NCBI RefSeq assembly: GCF_000349565.1
Contig: NZ_KB714610.1
Location: 1 to 38,589 of the forward strand
Direction: 5' to 3'
Source of the DNA: Curtobacterium flaccumfaciens UCD-AKU
GTDB taxonomy: Bacteria > Actinomycetota > Actinomycetes > Actinomycetales > Microbacteriaceae
Length of the DNA stretch: 38,589 nt
Part shown: positions 7,577 to 15,438 of the stretch, piece after piece
Layout: every line of letters starts with the position of its first letter
How positions within the stretch are numbered: position 1 is the stretch's first letter
Notes under the pieces: generated by a model
The model's input: only the letters and a program-made list of their open reading frames with translations
What the model was told of the DNA's origin: nothing
Database searches by the model: none
Translations under genes and position numbers: made by a program

Positions 7577-8290
7577 TTGAACATCCAGAAGCTCCGCCGT
7601 CCGCGGGTTGCCGTGCTCGGATTCGTGACTGCCATCCTGCTGCTCGCGGCATCGCTCGTCGGTTCGCCAGCCGCGGCGACGGCCGTCGAACCGGTGGCGG
7701 CTGCGAGCAGCACGTCGGGCCTCTCAGAACAGGATGTGCTGCTCGTCGACGGGGCGCTGTTCGGTGTCGGCCCCGTTGCGAAGCAGCTCGGCACGAGCAT
7801 CGAACCAGTCTTCTCCGGCGATGACTTGGAGCGAGTCACGGCCTACGCGCGTGAATCCCGTGAAGGACTCGTCGCATCGAACCCCGATGCGGTCGAGCGC
7901 GCTGTGGCCAACATTCGGTCGGGATCGGTGAACTCCGTTGCGAAGGGCTTCGAACAGCTCGGCGGAGCCTTCAACTCTTACATCAGCGAGACGTACACCG
8001 AGGAAGAGTTGAACGCAGCCAAGGAGGAGTACAGCTCGACGCCGGCCGTACCGATGTGTGGAGCAGTCGCCGCCTGTGTCGCAGCAGTTGCCTTCGCCGT
8101 CTACGCAGCAGCTGCCGTCCACAATGCTGCGGTCATCACAGCGGCCGCTGCTGTCCTCGTGTCCGTGTACGCGTGGTGCGGAGCCTGGACCGGTTGCGGG
8201 CGCAGCGGCCAAGCAACCGGGAATGACCGGGTGAAGCAGGAGAAGTTCCTGGCGAACGCAACCCGCGTCGGCCAGACGCTGCCCGCGTGA
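7577..8290 (+). CDS. SdpC-family antimicrobial peptide precursor
   Basis: A 237-aa secreted precursor resembling Bacillus subtilis SdpC, the precursor of the SDP cannibalism toxin. A signal peptide (MNIQKLRRPRVAVLGF then a hydrophobic core to AAATA) is followed by a pro-region beginning SEQDVLLVDGALFGVG, comparable to the SdpC EDYFRGLLFGQG region. The hydrophobic peptide starts at Cys161: CGAVAAC has exactly the C-x5-C spacing of SDP's CGLYAVC, where the two Cys form a disulfide. A second C-x5-C (Cys201-Cys207, CGAWTGC) closes the hydrophobic stretch. The start is the TTG at 7577, preceded by GGAGGG seven bases away; a GTG at 7541 lacks a site. It overlaps the SdpA-like gene by four bases. 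Confidence 0.8.
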   Translation: MNIQKLRRPRVAVLGFVTAILLLAASLVGSPAAATAVEPVAAASSTSGLSEQDVLLVDGALFGVGPVAKQLGTSIEPVFSGDDLERVTAYARESREGLVASNPDAVERAVANIRSGSVNSVAKGFEQLGGAFNSYISETYTEEELNAAKEEYSSTPAVPMCGAVAACVAAVAFAVYAAAAVHNAAVITAAAAVLVSVYAWCGAWTGCGRSGQATGNDRVKQEKFLANATRVGQTLPA

Positions 8291-8853
8291 GCCTGAAGCT
8301 CGCCGAGACGACCGTGGTCACGGTGGCGGCTCTTGCCGTGGCCACGGTCGCCTTCGCATCACTCCCGATCAGTACCCACGCGTCGGGATTCGTTGCTGAC
8401 GGTCTGCGTGCTGTCAGCGAGGTCACGCCGCAAGGATGGGGCTTCTTCACCCGTGACCCGCGCTCTCCGATCACGCAAGCCCGCGTCCGCACCGCGGAGG
8501 GAGAGTGGAAGACCGTGACTCGGGGTCCGAACGCGACCCTGCGGAACGCGTTCGGGTTCAACCGGTCGTCGCGACTCGACGAGTACGACGTGTCCCAGGT
8601 CACCGGGGCGCACGACATCGATGAACTCTGGTCGGACTGCACCGGAAACTCGATCGCTGAGTGCGCCCAGCGTGCTGTGTCAGAGCGCGGTGTTCAGGAG
8701 TGGACGGCCGAAGGCTACGACCTCCGGCTTTGCGGGGAGGTCCTCTTGCTCGCTGTGGATCCGGTGCCGATCGACTTCGCTGGCCTGCAGTACGACGCCT
8801 CGACGAAGGCCATCCGCGCGACGGTCCGATGCGATGCTCTGGAGGACCAGTGA
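8287..8853 (+). CDS. SdpA-family maturation protein
   Basis: A 188-aa protein resembling SdpA, which with SdpB is needed to turn pro-SDP into active toxin in B. subtilis. An N-terminal membrane segment (VVTVAALAVATVAFASLPI) is followed by an outside domain containing TPQGWGFFTRDPR and NAFGFNRSSRLDE, the most recognisable family landmarks, and four Cys (ELWSDCTGNSIAEC, LRLCGEV and TVRCDAL). The GTG start at 8287 forms a GTGA overlap with the toxin stop, and the stop overlaps the SdpB-like start as TGATG. The tight coupling supports one function for the trio. Confidence 0.78.
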   Translation: MSLKLAETTVVTVAALAVATVAFASLPISTHASGFVADGLRAVSEVTPQGWGFFTRDPRSPITQARVRTAEGEWKTVTRGPNATLRNAFGFNRSSRLDEYDVSQVTGAHDIDELWSDCTGNSIAECAQRAVSERGVQEWTAEGYDLRLCGEVLLLAVDPVPIDFAGLQYDASTKAIRATVRCDALEDQ

Positions 8854-9833
8854 TGACCTCTGCCGCCATACTGCAACGTCACAACGGTGTCGGAGAGGGC
8901 GGGCGAGGGTCCTTCGCGCGGTACGTGTCGGCCGTCAGCCCGCTCACGCCGGTACTCGGGCTCGTGCGATCAGCGATCGCAGCAGCCGCCTTGCTCACGC
9001 TCGTGTTCACCCCGACCGATCAGCTCTTCTTCCGGAGCTCGACGTTCCCGACCGGTGCGAACTGCGGGAACAGCACGTCGTGGATGTCCTTGTTCTGCAT
9101 CGGGTCCTCCAGCGGGCATCTCGAACTGACGAAGTGGGTCGCGGTTTCCGTACTCGCCATCGTCGTCACCGGACTGTTGCCGGCGATCACTGCCCTTCCA
9201 CACTGGTGGGTGACGTGGAGCCTCATGACTTCGAGTACGGCCGTCGACGGCGGCGAACACCTCGCCTCGAACCTGACACTCATCCTCGTTCCGCTCGTAC
9301 TGCTCGACCGCCGTCGCTGGCACTGGGCGCCTGACAGGCGGTACGTGGGCCGTTCTTCGTGGGTCGCCGTGATCGGGTACACCGCCCTCGGGCTCTGGAC
9401 TCTCCAGATGATGGGCGTGTACTTCCAGGCCAGCGTGGCCAAGTTCTCCGTCCTCGAGTGGTCGGACGGGACGGCGCTCTGGTACTGGATGCAGAACCCG
9501 GTCTTCGCCCCGGCCGGAGCCGTCGGAGACCTTGTCCGGAGCGCGCTCCAGTGGTTACCACTCACCGTCATCGCGACCTACGGCACGCTCGCGCTGCAGC
9601 TCGCTCTGGTCGGCGCTGTCTTCATGCCGCGCAGGCCTCGGCATGTGCTCCTGGGCCTCGCTGTCGCGTTCCACCTGGCGATCGCGATGCTGATGGGCCT
9701 GTGGAGCTTCTCGATCATCATGATCGCGGCAGACCTGCTGTTGCTTCTCCGCCCCCACGAATCCGAGAGCGTCGCTCGTGCCCTTCACATGGGCTCACGA
9801 AACGAACGGCAGGTGAACCATGTCAGCGCCTGA
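8853..9833 (+). CDS. SdpB-family multi-pass membrane maturation protein
   Basis: A 326-aa polytopic membrane protein, close in length to B. subtilis SdpB (about 320 aa) and in the matching operon position. About six to eight hydrophobic segments start near LGLVRSAIAAAALLTLVF. An outside loop holds two Cys in FPTGANCGNSTSWMSLFC. A large central part (TALGLWTLQMMGVYFQASVAK) and HLAIAMLMGLWSFSIIMIA recall the HTTM/gamma-carboxylase-like membrane core to which SdpB is related. The ATG at 8853 overlaps the SdpA-like stop and follows GGAGGA. It is inferred to act with SdpA in toxin maturation at the membrane. Confidence 0.78.
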   Translation: MTSAAILQRHNGVGEGGRGSFARYVSAVSPLTPVLGLVRSAIAAAALLTLVFTPTDQLFFRSSTFPTGANCGNSTSWMSLFCIGSSSGHLELTKWVAVSVLAIVVTGLLPAITALPHWWVTWSLMTSSTAVDGGEHLASNLTLILVPLVLLDRRRWHWAPDRRYVGRSSWVAVIGYTALGLWTLQMMGVYFQASVAKFSVLEWSDGTALWYWMQNPVFAPAGAVGDLVRSALQWLPLTVIATYGTLALQLALVGAVFMPRRPRHVLLGLAVAFHLAIAMLMGLWSFSIIMIAADLLLLLRPHESESVARALHMGSRNERQVNHVSA

Positions 9834-10311
9834 CGGGTCCTTCCGAAGCCCGGCGGATCGCGGAGCGGCACTCGGGGCACTCTTCATCCTGGTCCCCATC
9901 GCGGTGATCGGAGTTGCCGGCGCTGCAGCGAAGGGCTTCGATGGACCGTCTCTTGTCGTTCTCGTTCTGGTCTTCGGCGGGCTGGTCTGGGCGATGTCGG
10001 TCGCTGCGCGGGCGGCTGCCTTCATCGAATACTCACCAGAGCAGGTCACCGTCGGGTTGGCGCCGTTCTGGAGGACGCGGCTGCCTCGACGTGAGATCGC
10101 AGACGTCGCGATAGTGCATATCGACACCTACGGCGACTACGGAGGCTGGGGTATCAAGGGCTCCGCCCGAAGCTCGAAGGGGCGCCTGTACTCGGTCGGC
10201 GGCGAAACCGCCTTGCGGGTGCTGATGCGGGATCAGCGGACGTTCGTGGTCGCATTCAAGGACCCGGCGACAGCGGAACGAGCGAGGGAAGCACTGCACG
10301 GCCGATGCTGA
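9820..10311 (+). CDS. Two-TM protein with PH-like domain, candidate immunity protein
   Basis: A 163-aa protein. Two hydrophobic segments (GALFILVPIAVIGVAGAAA and SLVVLVLVFGGLVWAMSVAA) are followed by a soluble region with the rhythm of bacterial PH-like domains: YSPEQVTVGLAPFWRTRLPR, then REIADVAIVH, then a glycine-rich YGDYGGWGIKG turn. It begins 14 bases inside the SdpB-like gene with AGGTGA upstream, so it is the fourth gene of the toxin operon. B. subtilis uses the membrane protein SdpI for immunity; nothing like SdpI is visible here, so this gene is the best positional candidate. That function is inference. Confidence 0.7.
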   Translation: MSAPDGSFRSPADRGAALGALFILVPIAVIGVAGAAAKGFDGPSLVVLVLVFGGLVWAMSVAARAAAFIEYSPEQVTVGLAPFWRTRLPRREIADVAIVHIDTYGDYGGWGIKGSARSSKGRLYSVGGETALRVLMRDQRTFVVAFKDPATAERAREALHGRC

Positions 10312-10363
10312 TCGCGCTGAGCGGGATGGGTGTGCCGGTGAAAGACGCGCTGCCGCCCAGCCG

Positions 10364-10820
10364 TCAGCGGCTGCGCGTTGTTCCGCTCCGCCCGCCGACC
10401 CACAGACGGTCCCGTGCGCGGGTCATCTCGACGTAGAGATCCTGGCGCTCACGACATCGCCACTCCTGTTCGATCTCCGATGGGTCGACCGGACCAGCGT
10501 CCAGGGGTCGCGGAGCGACATACGACAGGAGTAACTGCTTGACCTCGAGGCCCTTCGCGGACTTGATGGACACAACTCGCACCGCATCCGACGTCCCTCC
10601 CCTCTGGTGCTGCAGGGAGACGGGCGGAACGCCCACGGCGCAAAGGCGTCAATGAGGCCCTCAGCCTGACGGTTCGGAGCCATATCACACCACCGTCGGG
10701 GCAGCGCGGGAGCAGGAGAGGTCAGCCACCGCATCATCCACCCCACGACGCCCTCGATGTCCATGAAGGTGTCGTCAGCGACCGTGTCCTTGCGAAGTGG
10801 GATGTTCCGGCGATGTTCCA
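10364..10820 (-). pseudogene. Remnant of a UvrD/Rep-like helicase C-terminus
   Basis: Two minus-strand frames together read like the end of a superfamily 1 helicase. The downstream frame (to 10364) has VRVVSIKSAKGLEVKQLLLS and RQDLYVEMTRARDRLWVGG, matching the helicase motifs usually written SxHxAKGLE and YVAxTRAR. The upstream frame (about 10640-10820) has TVADDTFMDIEGVVGWMMRW. They are joined only through a frameshift near 10640, and no helicase N-terminus is present, so this is a fragment. It borders the defence genes and may be debris of an earlier defence system. Confidence 0.6.
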
Positions 10821-10884
10821 GCGATGATCTCGGCGGTGTTCCGGTGGTCGACGTGGAGCACGTTCGGGCTGTGGATCGACGCGA

Positions 10885-11904
10885 TCAGCCTTGTCCGAAG
10901 CGCTCCCGATGCGCCGCGAAGTATCGACGAGACTCCGGGCGCGAATGCCAGATGTCGACGACCCGCCCTCGCAGCTTCGCGCGCCAGTAGCTGAGTGCCT
11001 CCACGTCAGAGAGGTCCTTCGACTTCTTCAATCTTCCTCGGTCGTCGACCCAGATCAGTCCACGCTCGTAGAGTTCGTCGCACCCGAACTTGCAAGCAGC
11101 CATGGCGATCGCGGGGAGATCGTTCTTCTCGTCGTCGGAGCAATCTGAGCGCCGCTTGATGTGGGCTGCAACGAGGAACGAGGATGCCATGGACCTCCCG
11201 CACAGAGCACAGACGCCCGAATCGCCCGGAAGAATCCACGTTCGCAGATACCGCTGTTCTAGCCGTCGTGTCGTCGTCACCTCAGCGTCGAGTTCGTCGA
11301 ATCGACGGGCAATCGATGGATAGTCGAACCCCCCGACGGGCCGGATGAGCGCTGCGGTGTCCTGGTCGAGTAGTGCGAGGACCGGAACACTCACCTCCGT
11401 ACCGTAGACATTGAACTCACGGGTCCCCAGGGCGCGCACTCGCGCTGACGCCTCGGCCATGTCGGCGTAGGACAAGCGCACTTCCACCGGATCAGTGAAG
11501 CTGAACATGAGCTCCCAGGGGCGCGAGTTCCCGTCCGCGCTCCGCTTCCGAGGCCAGAGGTCGTCAGCCAGGCGTTCACTGACCCATTTGTGGGTGATGG
11601 TCGCGGCGAGGTAGGCATGGTTCCCCCCGAGGAAGAAGATCGCGTCGCCGTAACGGATTCGGTCCCACCGCGATCGCATCTGGCCTCGCTGTCCCGCCGT
11701 GGTGCCCCACATTGGTACCTGACCTGAGGGGTGGCTCCTCTCGAGCGCGCGCCGGTCGTCTGCGCCCAGGTGCGGTGCCCATCGAACGCGATCGACCGGC
11801 TTGTGCACGGTCTCGTTCAGGTTGATCCGTGCTGCTGGTCCGGCTGGCTGAAGAATCAGGTTTCCACGGTGAGTCGCGTCGAGCAGATCCGTGAGTTCTG
11901 GCAT
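10885..11904 (-). CDS. HNH endonuclease with EVE/PUA-like N-terminal domain
   Basis: A 339-aa probable modification-dependent nuclease. The N-terminal half (RWDRIRYGDAIFFLGG, then AYLAATITHKWVS and RPWELMFSFTDPVEV) has the look of an EVE/PUA-superfamily fold, which in such enzymes reads modified bases. The C-terminal HNH module has C232-x2-C235 (CALC), AAHIKRRSDC with His248, and Cys271/Cys275 in ACKFGCDELYERGLI. It is divergent from the SRA-like nuclease gene, with 71 bases between them. The EVE assignment is by pattern and less sure than the HNH. Likely defence against phage with modified DNA. Confidence 0.78.
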   Translation of the reverse strand: MPELTDLLDATHRGNLILQPAGPAARINLNETVHKPVDRVRWAPHLGADDRRALERSHPSGQVPMWGTTAGQRGQMRSRWDRIRYGDAIFFLGGNHAYLAATITHKWVSERLADDLWPRKRSADGNSRPWELMFSFTDPVEVRLSYADMAEASARVRALGTREFNVYGTEVSVPVLALLDQDTAALIRPVGGFDYPSIARRFDELDAEVTTTRRLEQRYLRTWILPGDSGVCALCGRSMASSFLVAAHIKRRSDCSDDEKNDLPAIAMAACKFGCDELYERGLIWVDDRGRLKKSKDLSDVEALSYWRAKLRGRVVDIWHSRPESRRYFAAHRERFGQG

Positions 11905-11975
11905 GAATACAGAATGTCCAGAAAATGTTCAGATTGCCAACTGCGCTCGCGGGCGGCCGCGAAGGTCGCTGGCCG

Positions 11976-12884
11976 ATGACCTGGACGATCGAGGTCAGGC
12001 AGACGCTCCGACGCCGGGAGCTGCACGAGATAGTCGGTGGAGGCAGCTGGCAGAACGGCATTGCACCCGTGCGGTCGACGCCGGACATCCTCGTCTTCAC
12101 CGACCCTGTCTCGGGGGCTGCCCACGGGTACGACCGCTTTGAAGGCTTGCGAGAAGACGGGACCTACGCGTACACCGGTGAAGGGCAGCGAGGCGATCAG
12201 CAATTCGTGCGCGGCAACCGGATACTCCGAGATTCCGCTGAGGACGGTCGAGTGGTTCGACTGTTCAGGACCTCAGGGCGGAACGCCACCTACGTCGGTC
12301 CGTTCACCTTGGGCGATCCCGCCTACGAAGTGCGGGAGATTCCGTCGTCAGACGGTGTGCTCCGCGCGGGCATCATCTTCAATCTGGCACCCTTGGAAGA
12401 CGCGGCGCTAGAGCTCCTGCCGGCCTATGGCCGCGACGAAATCGATCCCCTTGTCGACAAATGGTCAGCGCCCTCGTTCGATGACTACACGGTCAACCTG
12501 CGGCGGACTGGTGAAGAAACGTACGCATCGCGCGTGGAATTCGAGCTTCAAGCAGCGTTTGGTCGATGGCTCACGCTTCGTGGAGACGAAGTCAAGCTCC
12601 TCGTGCTTGAAACGACCGACGGCGTCCTTCGGCCGGATCTGTACAACGAGACCACCGGGGAAGTCATCGAGGCCAAGAAGTCGGTGGCTCGGACGTACGT
12701 GCGCACGGCGATTGGGCAGGTCCTCGACTACGCCCACGTGGCACGGGTGAAGTCCCTTGATCTTGCGCCTTCGATCCTTCTTCCGGGGCGTCCCTCGAAC
12801 GACATCCTCGAACTCTGCCACTCGCTCGGGATCACCGTCTGGCACCCGGACACGATCGGCTTTGTGCGACTTGAACCGTCCTGA
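11976..12884 (+). CDS. PD-(D/E)xK restriction endonuclease with SRA-like head
   Basis: A protein of about 302 aa. The N-terminal part contains DILVFTDPVSGAAHGYD and YAYTGEGQRGDQQFVRGN, a set of motifs seen in SRA/ScoMcrA-like reader domains fused to nucleases. The C-terminal part has a PD-(D/E)xK site: RPDLYN with Asp221, then VIEAKKS with Glu232 and Lys234, and an upstream Glu in SRVEFELQAAFGRW. Together this suggests a modification-dependent enzyme that cuts methylated or otherwise modified DNA. The ATG at 11976 has GAAGG ten bases upstream; an ATG at 11925 in the same frame would overlap the promoter gap of the divergent HNH gene. No methyltransferase is adjacent, consistent with a type IV system. 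Confidence 0.75.
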   Translation: MTWTIEVRQTLRRRELHEIVGGGSWQNGIAPVRSTPDILVFTDPVSGAAHGYDRFEGLREDGTYAYTGEGQRGDQQFVRGNRILRDSAEDGRVVRLFRTSGRNATYVGPFTLGDPAYEVREIPSSDGVLRAGIIFNLAPLEDAALELLPAYGRDEIDPLVDKWSAPSFDDYTVNLRRTGEETYASRVEFELQAAFGRWLTLRGDEVKLLVLETTDGVLRPDLYNETTGEVIEAKKSVARTYVRTAIGQVLDYAHVARVKSLDLAPSILLPGRPSNDILELCHSLGITVWHPDTIGFVRLEPS

Positions 12885-12908
12885 TCCTGACGATCCCTTG
12901 TCAGCCAG

Positions 12909-13304
12909 TCAGTCGTCGTCGGCCAGGAGCGCTACGACCGGCCTGTCAGCTAGAGCCCAGTCCCTGCGGGCGAGCTCGCTACGGGAGCACCAGGCGATTT
13001 CATCGTGGTCGGTGCTCGAGATGAACGCTGAGTCGCCGATCGGAACGCTGTAGCAGGCGAGGTCGATTGCCCCGTCGGGGGTGAGCGTTGTCCTGCGGTC
13101 GATCATGCGCCCGATCTCGAGGTTGAGACCAAGTTCTTCCAGAAGCTCCCGCGCGAGTGCTTGTTCTGGGGTCTCGCCGTGCTCGATCTTCCCTCCTGGG
13201 AACTCCCAGAGGCCCGCAGCTGATCTGCCCGCAGCCCGGCGGCAAGCCAAGTACCGCCCATCCGGGCGTCGGATCACGGCCGCTACGACTTCGACGGTGT
13301 GCAC
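12909..13304 (-). CDS. NUDIX hydrolase, MutT/8-oxo-dGTPase-like
   Basis: A 131-aa NUDIX protein with a complete box from Gly38 to Leu60: GGKIEHGE followed by RELLEELG, with every consensus acidic residue present. Its length and WEFPGGKIEHGE context resemble MutT-type (d)NTP pyrophosphohydrolases that cleanse oxidised nucleotides. It starts 9 bases after the vsr-like gene on the same strand, so they are probably co-transcribed, both tied to DNA or nucleotide quality. A role in defence is possible but not shown. Confidence 0.87.
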   Translation of the reverse strand: MHTVEVVAAVIRRPDGRYLACRRAAGRSAAGLWEFPGGKIEHGETPEQALARELLEELGLNLEIGRMIDRRTTLTPDGAIDLACYSVPIGDSAFISSTDHDEIAWCSRSELARRDWALADRPVVALLADDD

Positions 13305-13313
13305 CCTCCAGTT

Positions 13314-13772
13314 CTACCCGATCGACCTACTTGAGACAGCTGAGCTGCGGGCAATGATCAGATTCCATCGGCCGAGTTCTTCTTCGACGACGGACGCAGC
13401 AGCTGCAGCGTCTTCGTGTTCCCAGAAACGGAGTACCCGCCAGCCCTCTGACTCGAGGGTCGCTTGGTTCCTCGCATCGCGCTGACGGTTCGCCAGCAAC
13501 TTTCGGTGCCAGAGGTCGGCGTTCGCCTTCGGCAACTGGGCGTGCACCTCGCAGAAGTGCCAGAAGCACCCGTCGACGAAGACCGCGATCCGTGCACGTG
13601 GGAACACGAGGTCGGGCCGAACGCGGCACTGACTGCTCACGCGCCGATCGACGAAGAACCGTCGCCCTCGGCGGTGCAGCTCACGACGCAGGGCGAGTTC
13701 GGGCGCGGTGTCCCGTCGACCGAACCGGGCCATGTGCCGCCGACGAGCGTCGTCTGCTTCCCAGGTCTCCAC
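13314..13772 (-). CDS. vsr: Very short patch repair endonuclease (Vsr-like)
   Basis: A 152-aa protein of the Vsr family, which nicks next to T:G mismatches arising from deaminated 5-methylcytosine. It shows the family order: RRRHMARFGRRDTAPELALR, VRPDLVFPRARIAVFVDG with the catalytic Asp, and the zinc-site motif GCFWHFCEVH, then NQATLESEGWRVLRFWEHE. It starts at GTG 13772. Vsr genes normally accompany a cytosine-5 methyltransferase; none is in the window. The partner may have been lost, or the gene may act with a methyltransferase elsewhere. Confidence 0.9.
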   Translation of the reverse strand: METWEADDARRRHMARFGRRDTAPELALRRELHRRGRRFFVDRRVSSQCRVRPDLVFPRARIAVFVDGCFWHFCEVHAQLPKANADLWHRKLLANRQRDARNQATLESEGWRVLRFWEHEDAAAAASVVEEELGRWNLIIARSSAVSSRSIG

Positions 13773-13866
13773 GCTCTGATGCTCGCCTGACGACGATTCG
13801 GGCGGGGATCGGAGCGATGGTTTGTGAACGGATCGGCGGTGGATCGCGATGTGGAGGAACGGGCGA

Positions 13867-15394
13867 TCAGCGCGAGGTAGCCGCGGTCGCTCGGACCGAC
13901 GTGACCTGCGCGTCGAGCGGCGCCTCCGGAGCGACGGGATCGCCGGACGGGGAAGCCGGCCGCGCCTCGAGATCAGCCCGCACCGACTCCGACACCCCGA
14001 ACAGCAGCGTCGCCACGAACCCCACGACGTACGCCACCACGAGCCCTGACCCGTACCCGAGCAACGCCCACCCGTACCCCGACGACCCGTTCAGCAGCGG
14101 GATCAGCGACAGGTCCGAGGCACCGATCGCGATCGCCCCGACGGAGTGCCCGAGCTGGTCGAACAACCCGACGACACCGCCACCGAACGTTCCACCGATG
14201 CACGCGGTGATGAACGGCCGACCGAGGGGGAGGGTCACGCCGTAGATCAGGGGCTCACCGACGCCGAGGAATCCAGCAGGAAGAGCACCACGGATGGTCC
14301 GCACCAGCGAGGCGTTCGAACGGAACCGCACCCACAGCGCGATGCACGCACCGATCTGCCCGGCACCACCCATCGCCAGCACAGGCAGCAGCACGGTCCA
14401 CCCGGTCTGGTCGATCAGGGTGGTGTGGATCGGGATGAGCCCCTGGTGCATGCCGGTCATGACGAGCGGCAGGAACAGGCCTCCGAGCACGAAGCCGGCG
14501 AAGGCCCCACCGTTCGCGAGCAGCCAGGTCGCAGCAGTCCCGATCGCGACCGAGACGACACCGGCGACGGGCATGAGCACACCGAGCGTGATCGACCCGG
14601 CGACGAGCACGGTCACGGTCGGCACGACGATGAGCGCGATGACGTCGGGCGTCACCCGACGTATGAACCGTTCGACGTAGCGGCGAGGATGCCACCGGCC
14701 AGTGCGCCGAGCACGCCGCCCTGCCCGGGAGCCAGGGTCTCCCCGAACACGGTGACGTTCGCGACACCGGCCGCGACGATGATGCCGCCGACGGCACCAC
14801 CCAGGATGGGCGTGCCGCCGAACTCCATCGCGACACGCTCTTCGACAGCACTGCCATCCCGACGAACACGGCGAGCAGCGACAAGAAGCCGGACGAGAGC
14901 ACGCCGAGGAACGGCGTCACCCCGGGCACCCACCTCAGGTTCGTCAGGATGCCGTTGATCCCGGCGATGAGCCCGCAGGCGATCAGCGCGGGGATGAGCG
15001 GGATGAAGATCGCGGAGATCTTCCGGATCGCGCGCATGGTGCGGCCGTCGGAACGGGATCGCGCGGTCGCCTTGATGGACGCGCCGCGAGCAGCGAGCTC
15101 CTCCGGCGACGCACCAGACCCACCAACCGCAGCCGACGGGGCGGCCGCGCGCAGGGCCTCCAGGCCGTCGGCCACGCGGTCGACGAGACCCGGGCCGAGC
15201 ACGATCTGCAGGTTCGAGCCGGCCGCGATGGCGGCCATGACGCCGTCGGTGGCCTTGAGGTCCTCGAGCGCGACGGACGAGTCGGACACGACCTCTACCC
15301 GCAGGCGGGTCATGCAGTTCTCGACGTCGGCGATGTTCGCGGAACCGCCGACGGCGTCGAGGATCTGCTGGGCGAGTTGCTGTGCATCGGGCAT
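13867..15394 (-). pseudogene. murP: PTS EIIBC, MurNAc-type, with two frameshifts
   Basis: It would encode about 509 aa of a glucose-superfamily PTS permease taking up and phosphorylating N-acetylmuramic acid, given the adjacent murQ. The EIIB part (residues 1-80) carries the phospho-Cys in VENCMTRLR. The EIIC part has the usual membrane segments and GGTPILGGAVGG and MHQGLIPIHTTLIDQ motifs. The reading frame changes twice: near 14830-14860, between VFVGMAVLSK and AMEFGGTP, and near 14680, between GGILAA and YVERFIRR. Both fit single-base losses. ATG 15394 has GAGGAG upstream. Either a pseudogene or two sequencing errors. Confidence 0.8.
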
Positions 15395-15438
15395 TGCTGT
15401 GCTCCTCGGGGGAAAGGATACGAACGGGGGAACGGGGC

